Assembly (NCBI GenBank): GCA_956465555.1
Contig: OY101120.1
Coordinates: 2,288,001-2,352,000 of the forward strand
DNA: 64,000 nucleotides
Reading direction: 5' to 3'
Origin: Nitzschia sp. pyKryTriq1
Lineage: Eukaryota > Bacillariophyta > Bacillariophyceae > Bacillariales > Bacillariaceae
Below the pieces are notes generated by a model. It was not told the origin of the DNA and did no database searches. It was given only the letters and a program-made list of their open reading frames with translations. A program made the translations under genes and the position numbers. Below are positions 52,372-62,402 of the stretch, piece after piece; the first letter of the stretch is position 1, and each line of letters opens with the position of its first letter.

Positions 52372-53638
52372 GATAACGTTTTTATGTGCGTTTGCGTTTG
52401 CGTTTGCGTGTGTATGACACTACTTGTACTGTCTGTATGTGAGATCTGAAACCAACTGGAGCTGGTGCTGATTGTACTGTCGTGGCGGTCCAAGCTTCAA
52501 AAAAGCTTCTCAAAGCACCTCTGCCGCGGAAGAAATTCTGGGGATTTCAAATTCAACCACCAATCAGACAGTATCAGTCGCCTCGTGGAGTATCAATCAT
52601 TAGCCGCCACGAGCCGTCTATGCTGGATTGGGTTTTCGTTGCTTGCCGTGGTACCAGGTACTCTATTCAATCAATGACGATGATTGTGCAGCAATCACAG
52701 CAGGGCAGGGTGCCTTGAATGGTTGTACCTGTAGTGTCTATGTACCGGTAGAGTACCGGTATGGCTTGACGGCGCATCGAGAGCAACCTTCCCTACTGTA
52801 CCATGACATCTTCTGCTTCAGCTTTGCTGTACTCGTAGTCAGCAGAGCGTGTATGAAAGCCCCGTGCCTATTATTATTTGCGTGGAGGGAATCAAATCAA
52901 TCAGAAGAATCTTCACTCCGCTCTTTTTCTCGCGAAGCACGTTCGAATGAACGGGCGGTCGGGATTCGATTGATCCATTCGATTACTACCGGTATGTGCT
53001 GTGTGTGCTACTGTACCGTATGTGTGCGTGTTTCGTACAAACACGAGGTTTCGCGCAACCGCGGTAATGGCAGATACTCATCGTACTGTACCTGGTACCA
53101 TCAGGTACGCTCTCATACCGGCACGTACGAACTGTAGAGGGCAGCAGAGATGATACGAGAGTGGAGAGTGGAGGACGTTGGTGCTTGTTGTTTGAGATCA
53201 TGGCGATGATGGTGATTCTTCTTTGATCACTTCGTTCCTTCGTCAGACATACCGGTATAGATTGATTGATTGATTGATTGATGTATAGGCGGTTAGTACA
53301 GTACTGCACATGGAAAATTCTTTTTTTACTGTATTTTTTACGGTGGTGGGGTGTTGCTTATTACAAGACGTTTTTATCTTGGAAAAAATGGATAAAGGAC
53401 GGTCGAATTCGAAATCATCAAAAAATATTGTTTCGGCCATCGCAATTGATATACGAAGCCGGGATAAGATGTGACGCTGGTGTGAAATCACATGTATGTA
53501 CATACATATAGTGTTATTTGCATCCAAGCACAATGTCTGTGTTGGACACGTTGTAGTTGTTGTTGTGGGGGTCTTGCTTCAGAGTAAAAGTGTGCTCTTG
53601 ACTGGGAGAACAATACATACTACTGTAATCTGAATGAA
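52372..53638. other. Intergenic region
   Basis: 1.27 kb. A hexamer run GCGTTT lies at 52389-52408, in the upstream region of the F-box gene. ACCGGTA words lie at 52740-52760 and 53090-53130, and an (ATTG)n microsatellite at 53262-53281. No gene supported. Confidence 0.5.
53262..53281. repeat. (ATTG)n microsatellite
   Basis: Five perfect copies of GATT/ATTG in tandem, intergenic. Confidence 0.9.
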
Positions 53639-55191
53639 TCAAGCCTTCTCTCGGCGTTGGCGAAGGCACCATTCAAAGCCCATGGACTGGAGTTGTTCAA
53701 TCCTCTCTAGGGTGATGTTGCTGGACGAGCGACCCTGACAGAACAATTTGTACTGGCGGCGCTGCTGCTTGACCCAGGTCGCCAATTGCGGGTTCTTTTC
53801 ATACCCAGTAGGGACAGACACATGCCCGTGCAGGCGTTGGAACTCGCGAAGCTCCGAGATTCGGCGCTCCCAAGTAGAATGGTGAGAGTGCCAGACAAAT
53901 CCTATGGCATCCAAGCGCTGGATACGATCCTCGTAAATGGTGGAAGGTTTGCCATCTTTCAGGAGTTTGAACTGGTAGCGCTGGCGCTTGACCCAGCGAC
54001 TGAGAGGGCGATTTTCCTTGAAGTCATGAGGGACCTGGCAGTGCCCATGGACGCTGCGGAATTTCAAGAGCTCTTCAAAGGTTTCATCCCATTGTTTGCT
54101 CTGATAATCGCGAAAGCGCGTCATGTCTTCGCTGGTACTGGTGTCTCCTCCAGCAGAATTGCCGCTGTACATCTCGTCCACGGACGAGGAGGACGCCACC
54201 GGAAGCAGGAAAAGACAGTCTACACCGCGTAGAGATAGGCGCCTCTTTTTGAGAGGCTGTGGCGTTGAAGCAAGCGTATCCCCTTCTTCTTCCTCCTCTG
54301 AGCGCCGTTGAGAAAAAGGAGAATGTTAGGATTCGTTCCGTTGAGTTCTGGTTTCTCAGTATGCATGGAGGCTGACTTACTTTCACTGTCAACAAAACGG
54401 TAATATGATTCTGAAAGCTGGTCTCGAAGGAAGGTGGGGGAAACTGGAGCTGGTACCATATCATCTGCCGTTCGAGTTCTAGCCAGGACCATCCCAGGAT
54501 GTTTTTCTTTTTGGTGGTCTTCTGCTCTTGTACTGTTTGGTGCCAAACATGTGCCCCGAAGATCTGTAGGGGAGGACCGCTGAAGACTTTTGACCAAAAG
54601 GCCACCTTGCGAGCCAAGACGCAAAGTTGGCTGTTTTGCGGTCACTTCTCCTGCACTCTCCAGAGCTTTGTGAGCTCCCATATTATAGGGAACACAATGA
54701 GGGACATGTGCAGTAATCGGAGAGGGAACTTCAGCGATCGTTTCATCATCTTTCGAGGCAATAACTTCATTTAAACTCTTGAGGACATCATCGATAACCT
54801 TTCGTGTTTTAAGAGCCTTTGTTTTTAGTAGTTGAACGCGAGAAAGATTACACGCTCGGCTCTGATTCATTACTGTTCGGCTCAAAGAACCAGGATTATT
54901 GTTCTGAAGAGCGAATCTCAAAGGGAAGTTGAGCTTTGGAACAATCTGCCAATTCTCTTCCTCGAAAGAAAGAGGAATTCCAGTGTTGCCGCCATTCTGG
55001 GAAAGGAGAGACACGAGGGAGTCACCTAAAGTCATCCCAATGTTGCTGTCCCGCCTTATTGGGGGGGAAATCTTGGCATGATCCATTGCAAGAAGACCTC
55101 TACCACCTTGATCGTCCTCATCCCATAAGCTCTCGTCCACGTATTGATTGGACCAGCCATCCAAAGTCATCGATGCAGGGTCAGAAGACAT
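53639..55191 (-). CDS. Helicase-associated (HA) domain protein without helicase
   Basis: Exons 55191-54381 and 54297-53639, 83-bp intron (GTAAGT...TCAG) in phase 1; 489 residues from ATG 55191. The open frame extends to an ATG at 55335 (MMMKGIPVL), so a longer start is possible. Without splicing, the two halves look like separate genes; spliced, the frame runs on through PLKKRRLSLRG, a good nuclear signal. Two HA repeats fill the C-terminus: WDETFEELLKFRSVHGHCQV...RWVKRQRYQFKLL and WERRISELREFQRLHGHVSV...TWVKQQRRQYKLF, each ending in a (I/L)..(I/M)GF.W helix. HA domains likely bind nucleic acid and are expanded in diatoms. The N-terminal 270 residues have no recognised domain. Confidence 0.8.
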
Positions 55192-56626
55192 CGTGGTGAG
55201 AAAAGCAAGATACAATAACGATAAAGATGTTCTGAAGAATTTTATGTTCCCAGATCGAAGAGGGAGGAGGGTTCTCATATGAGCAATTTGCTCTTGGTTC
55301 CGCTCTACAAGTACCGGTATGCCTTTCATCATCAAGCCCGTGACCAGACATTGTGCTTACTAGCTTTAAATGTACGCCTTTTCGTTTGTCCTTCCGAGTT
55401 CTCCAGGACATTATTATCAGTGCCACGTCGAACATCTATTATGCCCCATGCATATCATGCGTGACGAATCATCTACAAATCTAAAGTTCTGCTAGATTGG
55501 AGATAAAAAGAATAATAAAGTGCGTCAAGCTATTGTGTTTTGAAGGCGTCCATCTCTCCACACATTGAAGTTGAGGAGAAGAGTAGGTTCATACTGAGCG
55601 CCCACAATAAAATATCAAAATGATGACGATCCGGTACCGGCGCGCTTCTTCAATCGAAAACACGTGCAAAACAGAAGATGGACCCATGCCTGGGAATGCT
55701 AGTAGTAGACCATTTTTTTATTCACGGTGTTGGGCGGATGACAGATTACGGAAAATGGAGAAGAATATCAACTAAACTGCCGGGTTAGGGGACGGAGCGA
55801 ACTTTTGTCGGAATCGTTCGCATGCATGACTGAGAAATTAATAGCAGTGCTTTTAGTTTGCGAATTATCATCATCTATTTGCATTCTGCATGCACTTTTT
55901 TGCCAAGCCCTGCAAAGCTAGCGACGCGCAACCCGGCCAGGAAGACCTTTTCAATGGCATGCCTCTAAGGAGGATTCTCACGAGTTCTCGCTTCGCTCGT
56001 TGGCTTCCTGCCTTTGTCATCTGTCAACATACTCTAAATATTCTAGTCGTACTGGCCCACGATGACCCGTGCTATTATTTAACTGAGTTCGCCTCCGGTT
56101 GATGATGATTCTTGCTTCCTTCTTTGTCCGTCGAACAGCAGAAATGCTCTCAAGTCGAACAGCAGAAATGCTCCAAGCCGACTGCTAATGATGAGTTGTT
56201 GTATGCTAGCAGTGCCAGCTAGTAGACAAGATCCCACCTTGTGAAGATCTCTGAATTTGTGGCGAGACATCTCGCACCTGGCCCGCCCTTTCTCATTCCT
56301 AGCGTGACATGCAAGCGAAGAGCAGATGATAATCTAAGTATCAGTTGTAATCGTCCTGTTGATCGATGAAGGTTAGAAGGGTGCGTGGCGTAAAGTGTGA
56401 TTGACGAACTTGGAGTGAGGAATGATCGCGAATCATCCTCCTCCAATGAAGTTGTGCTAGAGGACAACATACATTGTATGTACATTACTCTCTAGTAGCT
56501 CTAGAGACTGGACTAGTAGTGGGTCTATACTGGTAGTCTAACACGATGCAATTATTTTAGTAGTGAATAGTATTTTCGTACCTAGAATGCTAGTAGTTTG
56601 TCAACAGCACAATCCATGACAATGGC
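55192..56626. other. Intergenic region
   Basis: 1.4 kb. A frame at 55890-56102 lacks protein features. Two tandem copies of GTCGAACAGCAGAAATGCTC lie at about 56130-56173. No gene supported. Confidence 0.5.
56130..56173. repeat. Short direct repeat
   Basis: Two copies of GTCGAACAGCAGAAATGCTC with a 4-nt spacer. Possible slippage product or footprint. Confidence 0.7.
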
Positions 56627-57601
56627 CTAGGATGATGGTGATTCTGGGGGCTTTGCAAACGCCTCGCTGGGCGGAGACGCTGGATGGGCATCATTATCAC
56701 CATCGTCAATAGAAAATGTAGGTGTCGTTGGACCCGGTTCGGACGTCACGGCTGACGACAATTCCGCCAAGGCCAATTCGGAGGCGATCGGATTTTCCTC
56801 CGTGTAGGCCTGTTTGAGTACCGCCCTTGGCAATATGAATCCCAAACTGATGAGCCACACCGGCATGAGGATAAGTCGATTCAACACAGCATAAACCATG
56901 GCAATGGGTCCGAATGTTTTAAAGCCTTCAAAGCGCAGGATCTCGGCGACAAACTCCAAAATGCACAACAGTCCCATAAACAAGCTGAGACTGTTCCAGC
57001 GAGCCCCGAAAGTGGTCGCGTCGTCCTTTCGCCAGATACTGACACTAAAGAAAGTACAGATGAAAAGTCCCGACAAGCATAACCATTCAAAGGCGTCGAC
57101 AAACCAAATGAAGCCACTTCCAGTAATGTGATTGACTTCCAAGGATCGCCATCCCAGCCCCTCGTCGGCCCCGCTGACATCGTCCCTCACCCACTCATCG
57201 AGATTGAACTGTGTCGCGAGTTTTGAGCTTGCCATAGTCATTCCGATCCAAAATAAATTCGCCAGCCATTCTGTGAGAGCGCCCCCGAGCGCCAACACGA
57301 TGATGGTCAAGTTGAACATGATTCCTTTGGTCCCCTGATGAGATAAAAGCCACGCCATTTGGATGACGGGGTACGCAAAGAATATCCAACCAAACGCATT
57401 CATAATGCTACTGGCGAGCCAGAGTCCCTTAGCGTCGAGGCGATAATCCCATTCGGCTTGCAGGTAGGTTGGATTCATGGTCTCGTACAATTCCCAGTTC
57501 CAGTGACTTCGTTTGCTTTCTCGGGCGTAAAACACAATTCGGACCACATTTCCGGTTGTGAACAGGAGTGCCGCGATGAAGCAAGAGATTTCTATTGGCA
57601 T
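56627..57601 (-). CDS. Multi-spanning membrane protein, paralogue A of a divergent pair
   Basis: Single exon, 324 residues. About seven hydrophobic segments, from the N-terminal FIAALLFTTGNVVRIVFYAR to LILMPVWLISLGFILPRAVL, then a ~60-residue acidic/Pro tail. I do not recognise the family. It is clearly related to the protein encoded at 58232-59062. Shared motifs in the same order: TGN near the start, A(R/Q)E(S/A)KR, (N/D)PTY(L/I)Q(A/T)EW, FFA(Y/F)P(V/M)IQ(M/L)AW, GWR(S/T)LEV.HI, (F/I)DAFEW(L/I)CL, TFGA.WNSL, FVAEILR..GFK.FGPIA and NRL.LMP.WLI. No signal peptide apart from the first span. Transport, receptor or structural role undecided. Confidence 0.75.
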   Translation of the reverse strand: MPIEISCFIAALLFTTGNVVRIVFYARESKRSHWNWELYETMNPTYLQAEWDYRLDAKGLWLASSIMNAFGWIFFAYPVIQMAWLLSHQGTKGIMFNLTIIVLALGGALTEWLANLFWIGMTMASSKLATQFNLDEWVRDDVSGADEGLGWRSLEVNHITGSGFIWFVDAFEWLCLSGLFICTFFSVSIWRKDDATTFGARWNSLSLFMGLLCILEFVAEILRFEGFKTFGPIAMVYAVLNRLILMPVWLISLGFILPRAVLKQAYTEENPIASELALAELSSAVTSEPGPTTPTFSIDDGDNDAHPASPPSEAFAKPPESPSS

Positions 57602-58231
57602 ATTGATAGTGTGGAATGGGGATTGTGCACTGTGTTGATGTCGAAAGGTCGATGTAATTGTTTTTGGGTGTCTACTAGAGTAGTAGCTTGACTAAAAAAT
57701 AGTAATAGCTCAGGCGTTGGGATACAGTACACGTACCTGCGGTACCTGGTACTGTACCAGCTACGGTTCGTATTTCGCGTGGCGCGCGCGGAATGAATCT
57801 TTTCTTGGCGGGAAATCGTTTGAAGGTTATGAAGGCCACTCACGGATTCCGTATTGTTTCTGTTCTACATTGAAAATCACGTCACAAGAGGAATCATGAT
57901 TCCAAAATGACTCCGATCGAAAATTTTCGCTCCAAGCCTGGCTTTCTCGCTGCTGGTCGGAGAGGCCGTCTGATGCATGGAGGGAGAGAAAGCAAAAGGA
58001 GCACGATCCACTTTTTTCCGGCTCCCAACTGCCAACGCTTTGGCCTTTATTTTGCGGAGCTGAAGTGAAAACTGAACCAGCGGTACCTCCAACATTCATT
58101 GCGTGGACTTGCTTGCAACTCCTATCAATTTTAATACTATCGGTATCGTTTGAGACCTGCTCGGACAGCATTTATAAAACAGGCAGTACAACCCCTTGCC
58201 AAAGCTACAGAATTGGATTTTTTGTGGAACG
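57602..58231. promoter_or_regulatory. Shared upstream region of the paralogue pair
   Basis: 630 bp between two related genes transcribed outward. GGTACCTGGTACTGTACC-type words at 57735-57765. Co-regulation is possible but no element is defined. Confidence 0.45.
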
Positions 58232-59062
58232 ATGGACATCACGTGTCTTTTAGCGGCGCTGCTGTTCGTGACGGGAAACTGCATCCTGTTGGCATTTTAC
58301 GCCCAGGAGGCCAAGCGCGAACACTTTGATTACGACCTCTACTTGACATTGGACCCGACTTATATTCAGACAGAGTGGGCTTGGATCATCGCCACGCGTC
58401 CCAAGTGGATGAGCGCAGGAATCATCAACGGCTTGGCGTGGTTCTTCTTTGCATTTCCCATGATACAGCTCGCCTGGATTCTGAGTCAACGTGGAGCCAA
58501 GTCTCTCTGGATGCACATTGCCATTGCCTTATTTGCGTTAGTCGGAGCCTTTACGGAGTGGATCAGTCGATTCTTGTACATTGGCGCTTCGATGGCTATG
58601 CAAATGCTAGTCGAGAAATTCAATTTATCGAACTGGATTAGTGCCAACTCCAATGATGATATTGGCTGGCGTACCCTGGAAGTCACTCACATTGTCACTA
58701 GGGGTTTGATCTCATTTATTGATGCCTTTGAATGGATCTGTCTCTTTTTCATCATGACGTTTATTCACATTTCCGTTAGAAGGTGGAGAACTCATGATGC
58801 CGTCACCTTTGGTGCCTGCTGGAACTCGCTGGGGCTCTTTATTGGATTGCTTTCGATCTTGGACTTTGTGGCCGAAATCTTGAGAGTGGATGGCTTCAAA
58901 ATATTTGGACCGATCGCCTTTTGGTATGGGGCCGTCAATCGATTGCTTTTGATGCCGTTGTGGTTGATTATATTGAGCGTGCGGCTTCCTTATGCAGCCA
59001 TGAAAATCCATGAACCCACGGATACTGTGGTCGATGCGCAACAACAACAAATGAACCCATAG
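58232..59062 (+). CDS. Multi-spanning membrane protein, paralogue B of a divergent pair
   Basis: Single exon, 276 residues from ATG 58232 (MDITCLLAALLF); the open frame upstream begins before this ATG at a non-ATG codon. Same span pattern and motif order as the protein at 56627-57601: TGNCILLAFYAQEAKREHFD, LDPTYIQTEWAW, FFFAFPMIQLAWIL, TEWISRFLYIG, GWRTLEVTHI, FIDAFEWICL, TFGACWNSLGLFIGLLSILD, FVAEILRVDGFKIFGPIAF and NRLLLMPLWLIIL. It ends soon after the last span, lacking the acidic tail of paralogue A. Family unknown. Confidence 0.75.
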   Translation: MDITCLLAALLFVTGNCILLAFYAQEAKREHFDYDLYLTLDPTYIQTEWAWIIATRPKWMSAGIINGLAWFFFAFPMIQLAWILSQRGAKSLWMHIAIALFALVGAFTEWISRFLYIGASMAMQMLVEKFNLSNWISANSNDDIGWRTLEVTHIVTRGLISFIDAFEWICLFFIMTFIHISVRRWRTHDAVTFGACWNSLGLFIGLLSILDFVAEILRVDGFKIFGPIAFWYGAVNRLLLMPLWLIILSVRLPYAAMKIHEPTDTVVDAQQQQMNP

Positions 59063-59786
59063 AAAATGCATGCATACATACATACATGGTCATCTTGATG
59101 TTGTGGTGGTTGTGGGGAAGAGAATGGATGTGTAACGAGAATGGCGGAGGCAGTACAAGTATTGTAGAATACTATTCAGGAGGGCAATGCTCACGACAGT
59201 ACGCCACCCTCTGTTTAATAAAAAAGCTACCCAGCAAGTACTAGTACTCTAGGACGTTCTGCCTCATGATAACATATGAAGATGAGTTATCGTATCTACT
59301 AGTGTTTCGTTCCAGTAGTCTTATATTATCCTGGGACGATTTTGCTTTCCCAAGAAGACTAGTAGACGACTGGTACTAACCGCCAGTAGTAGCAAAATTT
59401 GATAGTGCACTGTTTCGCTGCTTTACGATATATTTTAGAGAGTAAGTATGATAGCAAACTGGACAACTAGACTACTGGCTGGAGCCGAGCTAACTACTTC
59501 GTCAAGCTGGTTCTGGCTTTGCAGAACTCGTTATTGTTGGATTGCTTTGGATCGCGCGGTCCCTGCGCGGGGTCGGTCAAAATCGACTACAACGATAAAA
59601 AAAATGCGGGCCCGATCTGTCCTTCTCCCGCGTCAACAACAGCGGCAGGCCACCGCGACGACCGACTGCACCGACCGTATCAAAAGATGCAAGATGCAGA
59701 TTTATTATTGTTATTTATGCATTGGATTTTGATGTAATGATCATGACGATGATTCCTATTGTATTACGGTCGTCTCCGAAGCCAAT
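59063..59786. other. Intergenic region with dispersed repeat fragment
   Basis: About 720 bp. Bases 59395-59440 match the end of the dispersed repeat. (CATA)n at 59070-59086. Otherwise no gene or RNA seen. Confidence 0.5.
59395..59440 (+). repeat. Dispersed repeat copy D (terminal part)
   Basis: GATAGTGCACTGTTTCGCTG followed by CTTTACGATATATTTTAGAG corresponds to the end seen in the copy at 3069-3135 (GACAGTGCACTTTTTCGCTG then CTTTACGAAATAAA). Confidence 0.6.
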
Positions 59787-62315
59787 ATGCGATTTGTAGC
59801 TCTTGTATCAGGAGGAAAGGATTCCATATATTCCACTTTGGAATGTATACGCAATGGTCACGAGCTAGTCGCTTGCGTCCACTTGGGACGACCAGAATCC
59901 GTCCAAGAAGAGTCTTACATGTATCAAACAGCAGCCTCGGAGGTCGTCCGCACCTTGGTGGAGGAATGTCTGGGCGTTCCTCTATTATTCCATCAACGAG
60001 AAGGGACCAGTGTCAATACCACGCTCGTTTATGATGGCCATGAGGAGGAGGATACGGTTTCGAGGAGCCGCGATGAGGTCGAAGATCTGTACACCGCTTT
60101 GAAGCGTGCGATGGAACAGTTTGACAACATTCAAGCGGTATCATCGGGTGCTATTCTGTCCACTTATCAACGAGTACGGATTGAAAATGTCTGCAGTCGA
60201 CTAGGATTGACCTCGCTGTCCTATCTTTGGCGCCTACTGCCTCAAAAGGAACTTCTTCAGAGGATGCTCCAGGACGGAATGGAGGCCGTGGTCGTCCGAG
60301 CGGCGTGTCCGCCTGGACTAATGCCACGGAAGCATTTGAATAAAACATTACGATTCTTGTGGGACACTGGATTATTGGAACGGCTACATCGACAATATCA
60401 ATTTCATGTTTGCGGAGAAGGCGGGGAGTACGAAAGCCTTGTGGTCGATTCGCCTTTGTATCAAAAGAAATTGGTTTTGGACCAAGTGGAAATTGACGAA
60501 TCCGATGATGGCGTAGGAGATTTGAGGATTTTGCAGTGCCACGCGGAAGACAAAACGGAGGATGACATTCCCATAATATGGAGTCCGTCGGTAGGAATCA
60601 TCTCAGAGACGATCACAACATCGGCCAACCCCCCGGCACCAATCGACTCCTCCTTCCACACTCCACCACAGGCCTCTGAAGAGCGGGCAACACCAAAACT
60701 GGTTCATCTACCTTATGTCCAGTATGGGACCGGTGGTCTTTTCCATGTCAGCGAAACTATGGCATCCATGGCGGCCTCCCAGGAGAATGCTTCGGAAGCA
60801 GAACTAGCCGTCCAGGAGGCACGGGAGATTTTGTCAGTTTTGAGCACGACGCTGGAACGAAATGGATCCAACGCCCAAGATGTACTGTTTGTGCATTTAT
60901 ATTTGAGTGAAATTTCACATTTTGCTACCATCAATACTCATTATCAAGCCTTCTTTGGAACAGTGCTGCCCCCTTCTCGGAGTTGTGTCGCAGTAGGCAA
61001 GGGGGTTTTGCCAGGTGGCCGACGCGTCCTGCTCGATTGTATGGTCCAACCAGGTAGTGGCGAATATATGCGAAGTGCAGGTGATACAGCCACAAGCAGC
61101 CCCTACGCATCCGCTGCCCATGCTACAAAGACCTCAAAGTTGCGAGAAGTCTTGCATGTCCAATCCATTTCACATTGGGCGCCTGTTTGTGTCGGACCCT
61201 ACAGCCAGGTCAATACTTTGCGGTCTGGGCTACACTTTATGGCAGGCCAAATTGGTCTTATTCCCGCCACCATGCAGTTGCATCCTACATGGAAGATGCA
61301 ATTGGACCAGTGCTGGAGAAATGTAGCTGCTGTCTTGGATTGTCTAGATGGTGGTTCTTTGAGGGAGCATTGTGTATCGGGAATGATCTACGTCACGCCT
61401 TCCGTTCACGACGAGGAAAACTCTCTAGCCTTCATTGAATCTACTACGAAAAGTATGATTATGGAAAATGGAAATCTGCTAGCGGGTAGAATCGATGCCT
61501 TGGTCGACGAGACAGAGCTCTTTGGAGGCTACGAGGACGAAGGGACATGGGAAGAAATGAAGGCTCATCAACAAGAAGAGGGAGACGAAAATGAAGACTA
61601 CTCTTGGTACCCCATCCTGCTCGTATCTATTCCCGAAATGCCCAAAGGTGCTCAGGTGGAGGTGGAGGTCATTGCAGCAACCAAAACAGCTGCAACGAAT
61701 TTAGAAATCTCGACCTCGCAGTACTCAACGTCATGTTCAGCGTCAAAAGCAACGTTACTATCTACTGGTTCTACTGGTTGGGACACTGGTCATATGTTTG
61801 TTTCTACACCAGAAACAGGTGTCGACGAAAGGATCCAGCTTCATGCTTCTGTACGCTTTATTGGACACCAAAATGCGGCAGTGGCACTTGTTTTAGCGTC
61901 CATTGATCAAGGAAAGAGCGAAATAAACGTACATACTACTGATCTACTCTCAGATATGTTGTTGGTGTTGACCAAAATCTTGGCGGAAGGACGAACGGGT
62001 TTGAGTTCTCAAAGTGCAATACATCTCCGCCTGTTCCACACGGCGACTAAACGAGCCAATTCAGGATACTTTCAAGCGAATGAAGATGGATTGCAGATTC
62101 GTTCCGCCTTTCAGAGTGCAGTCGCCAGATGGGGCAACGAGACCTCGCTCCCAGCCACATCCGTGGTTCCTGTTCATGCCATCAATATTCTCAATTCCCC
62201 ACGCAATGGGACTGGTGAAGGGCGCATAGTACTCGCACTGCAAGCTCTCCTTGTGGATTCTGTGCGTCTTGAAACCGATATCTGGATACGGAAGGACAGA
62301 GAGTACACAAATTAA
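59787..62315 (+). CDS. Diphthine-ammonia ligase (DPH6) with two RidA-like domains
   Basis: DPH6 does the last step of diphthamide synthesis: ATP-dependent amidation of diphthine on elongation factor 2. Single exon, 842 residues. Residues 1-230 form the PP-loop ATPase: LVSGGKDSIYSTLECIRNGH (SGGKDS loop), AVSSGAILSTYQRVRIENVC and FHVCGEGGEYESLVVDSPLY, the family signature. Two RidA/YjgF-type domains follow: one ~325-425 (EAREILSVLSTTLERNG, VHLYLSEISHFATINTHYQA, PPSRSCVAVGKGVLPGGRRV) and one from ~450 (WAPVCVGPYSQVNTLRSGLH, FMAGQIGLIP). This is the architecture of fungal and plant Dph6, so the single frame is expected. A C-terminal stretch of ~200 residues beyond these is not assigned. Tail-to-tail with the LRR gene, 87 bp apart. 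Confidence 0.93.
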   Translation: MRFVALVSGGKDSIYSTLECIRNGHELVACVHLGRPESVQEESYMYQTAASEVVRTLVEECLGVPLLFHQREGTSVNTTLVYDGHEEEDTVSRSRDEVEDLYTALKRAMEQFDNIQAVSSGAILSTYQRVRIENVCSRLGLTSLSYLWRLLPQKELLQRMLQDGMEAVVVRAACPPGLMPRKHLNKTLRFLWDTGLLERLHRQYQFHVCGEGGEYESLVVDSPLYQKKLVLDQVEIDESDDGVGDLRILQCHAEDKTEDDIPIIWSPSVGIISETITTSANPPAPIDSSFHTPPQASEERATPKLVHLPYVQYGTGGLFHVSETMASMAASQENASEAELAVQEAREILSVLSTTLERNGSNAQDVLFVHLYLSEISHFATINTHYQAFFGTVLPPSRSCVAVGKGVLPGGRRVLLDCMVQPGSGEYMRSAGDTATSSPYASAAHATKTSKLREVLHVQSISHWAPVCVGPYSQVNTLRSGLHFMAGQIGLIPATMQLHPTWKMQLDQCWRNVAAVLDCLDGGSLREHCVSGMIYVTPSVHDEENSLAFIESTTKSMIMENGNLLAGRIDALVDETELFGGYEDEGTWEEMKAHQQEEGDENEDYSWYPILLVSIPEMPKGAQVEVEVIAATKTAATNLEISTSQYSTSCSASKATLLSTGSTGWDTGHMFVSTPETGVDERIQLHASVRFIGHQNAAVALVLASIDQGKSEINVHTTDLLSDMLLVLTKILAEGRTGLSSQSAIHLRLFHTATKRANSGYFQANEDGLQIRSAFQSAVARWGNETSLPATSVVPVHAINILNSPRNGTGEGRIVLALQALLVDSVRLETDIWIRKDREYTN

Positions 62316-62402
62316 ATAAAATCCGGATGGAACAGCTACCATAATTCTATCCATTTCGAAACTTATTGGGAGATGTTCTCCGAACTCGAAAAGCACTACT
62401 TC

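Noticed and set aside
55890-56102. 70-codon plus-strand frame
   Set aside because: Short, no domain, and next to small direct repeats; likely chance.
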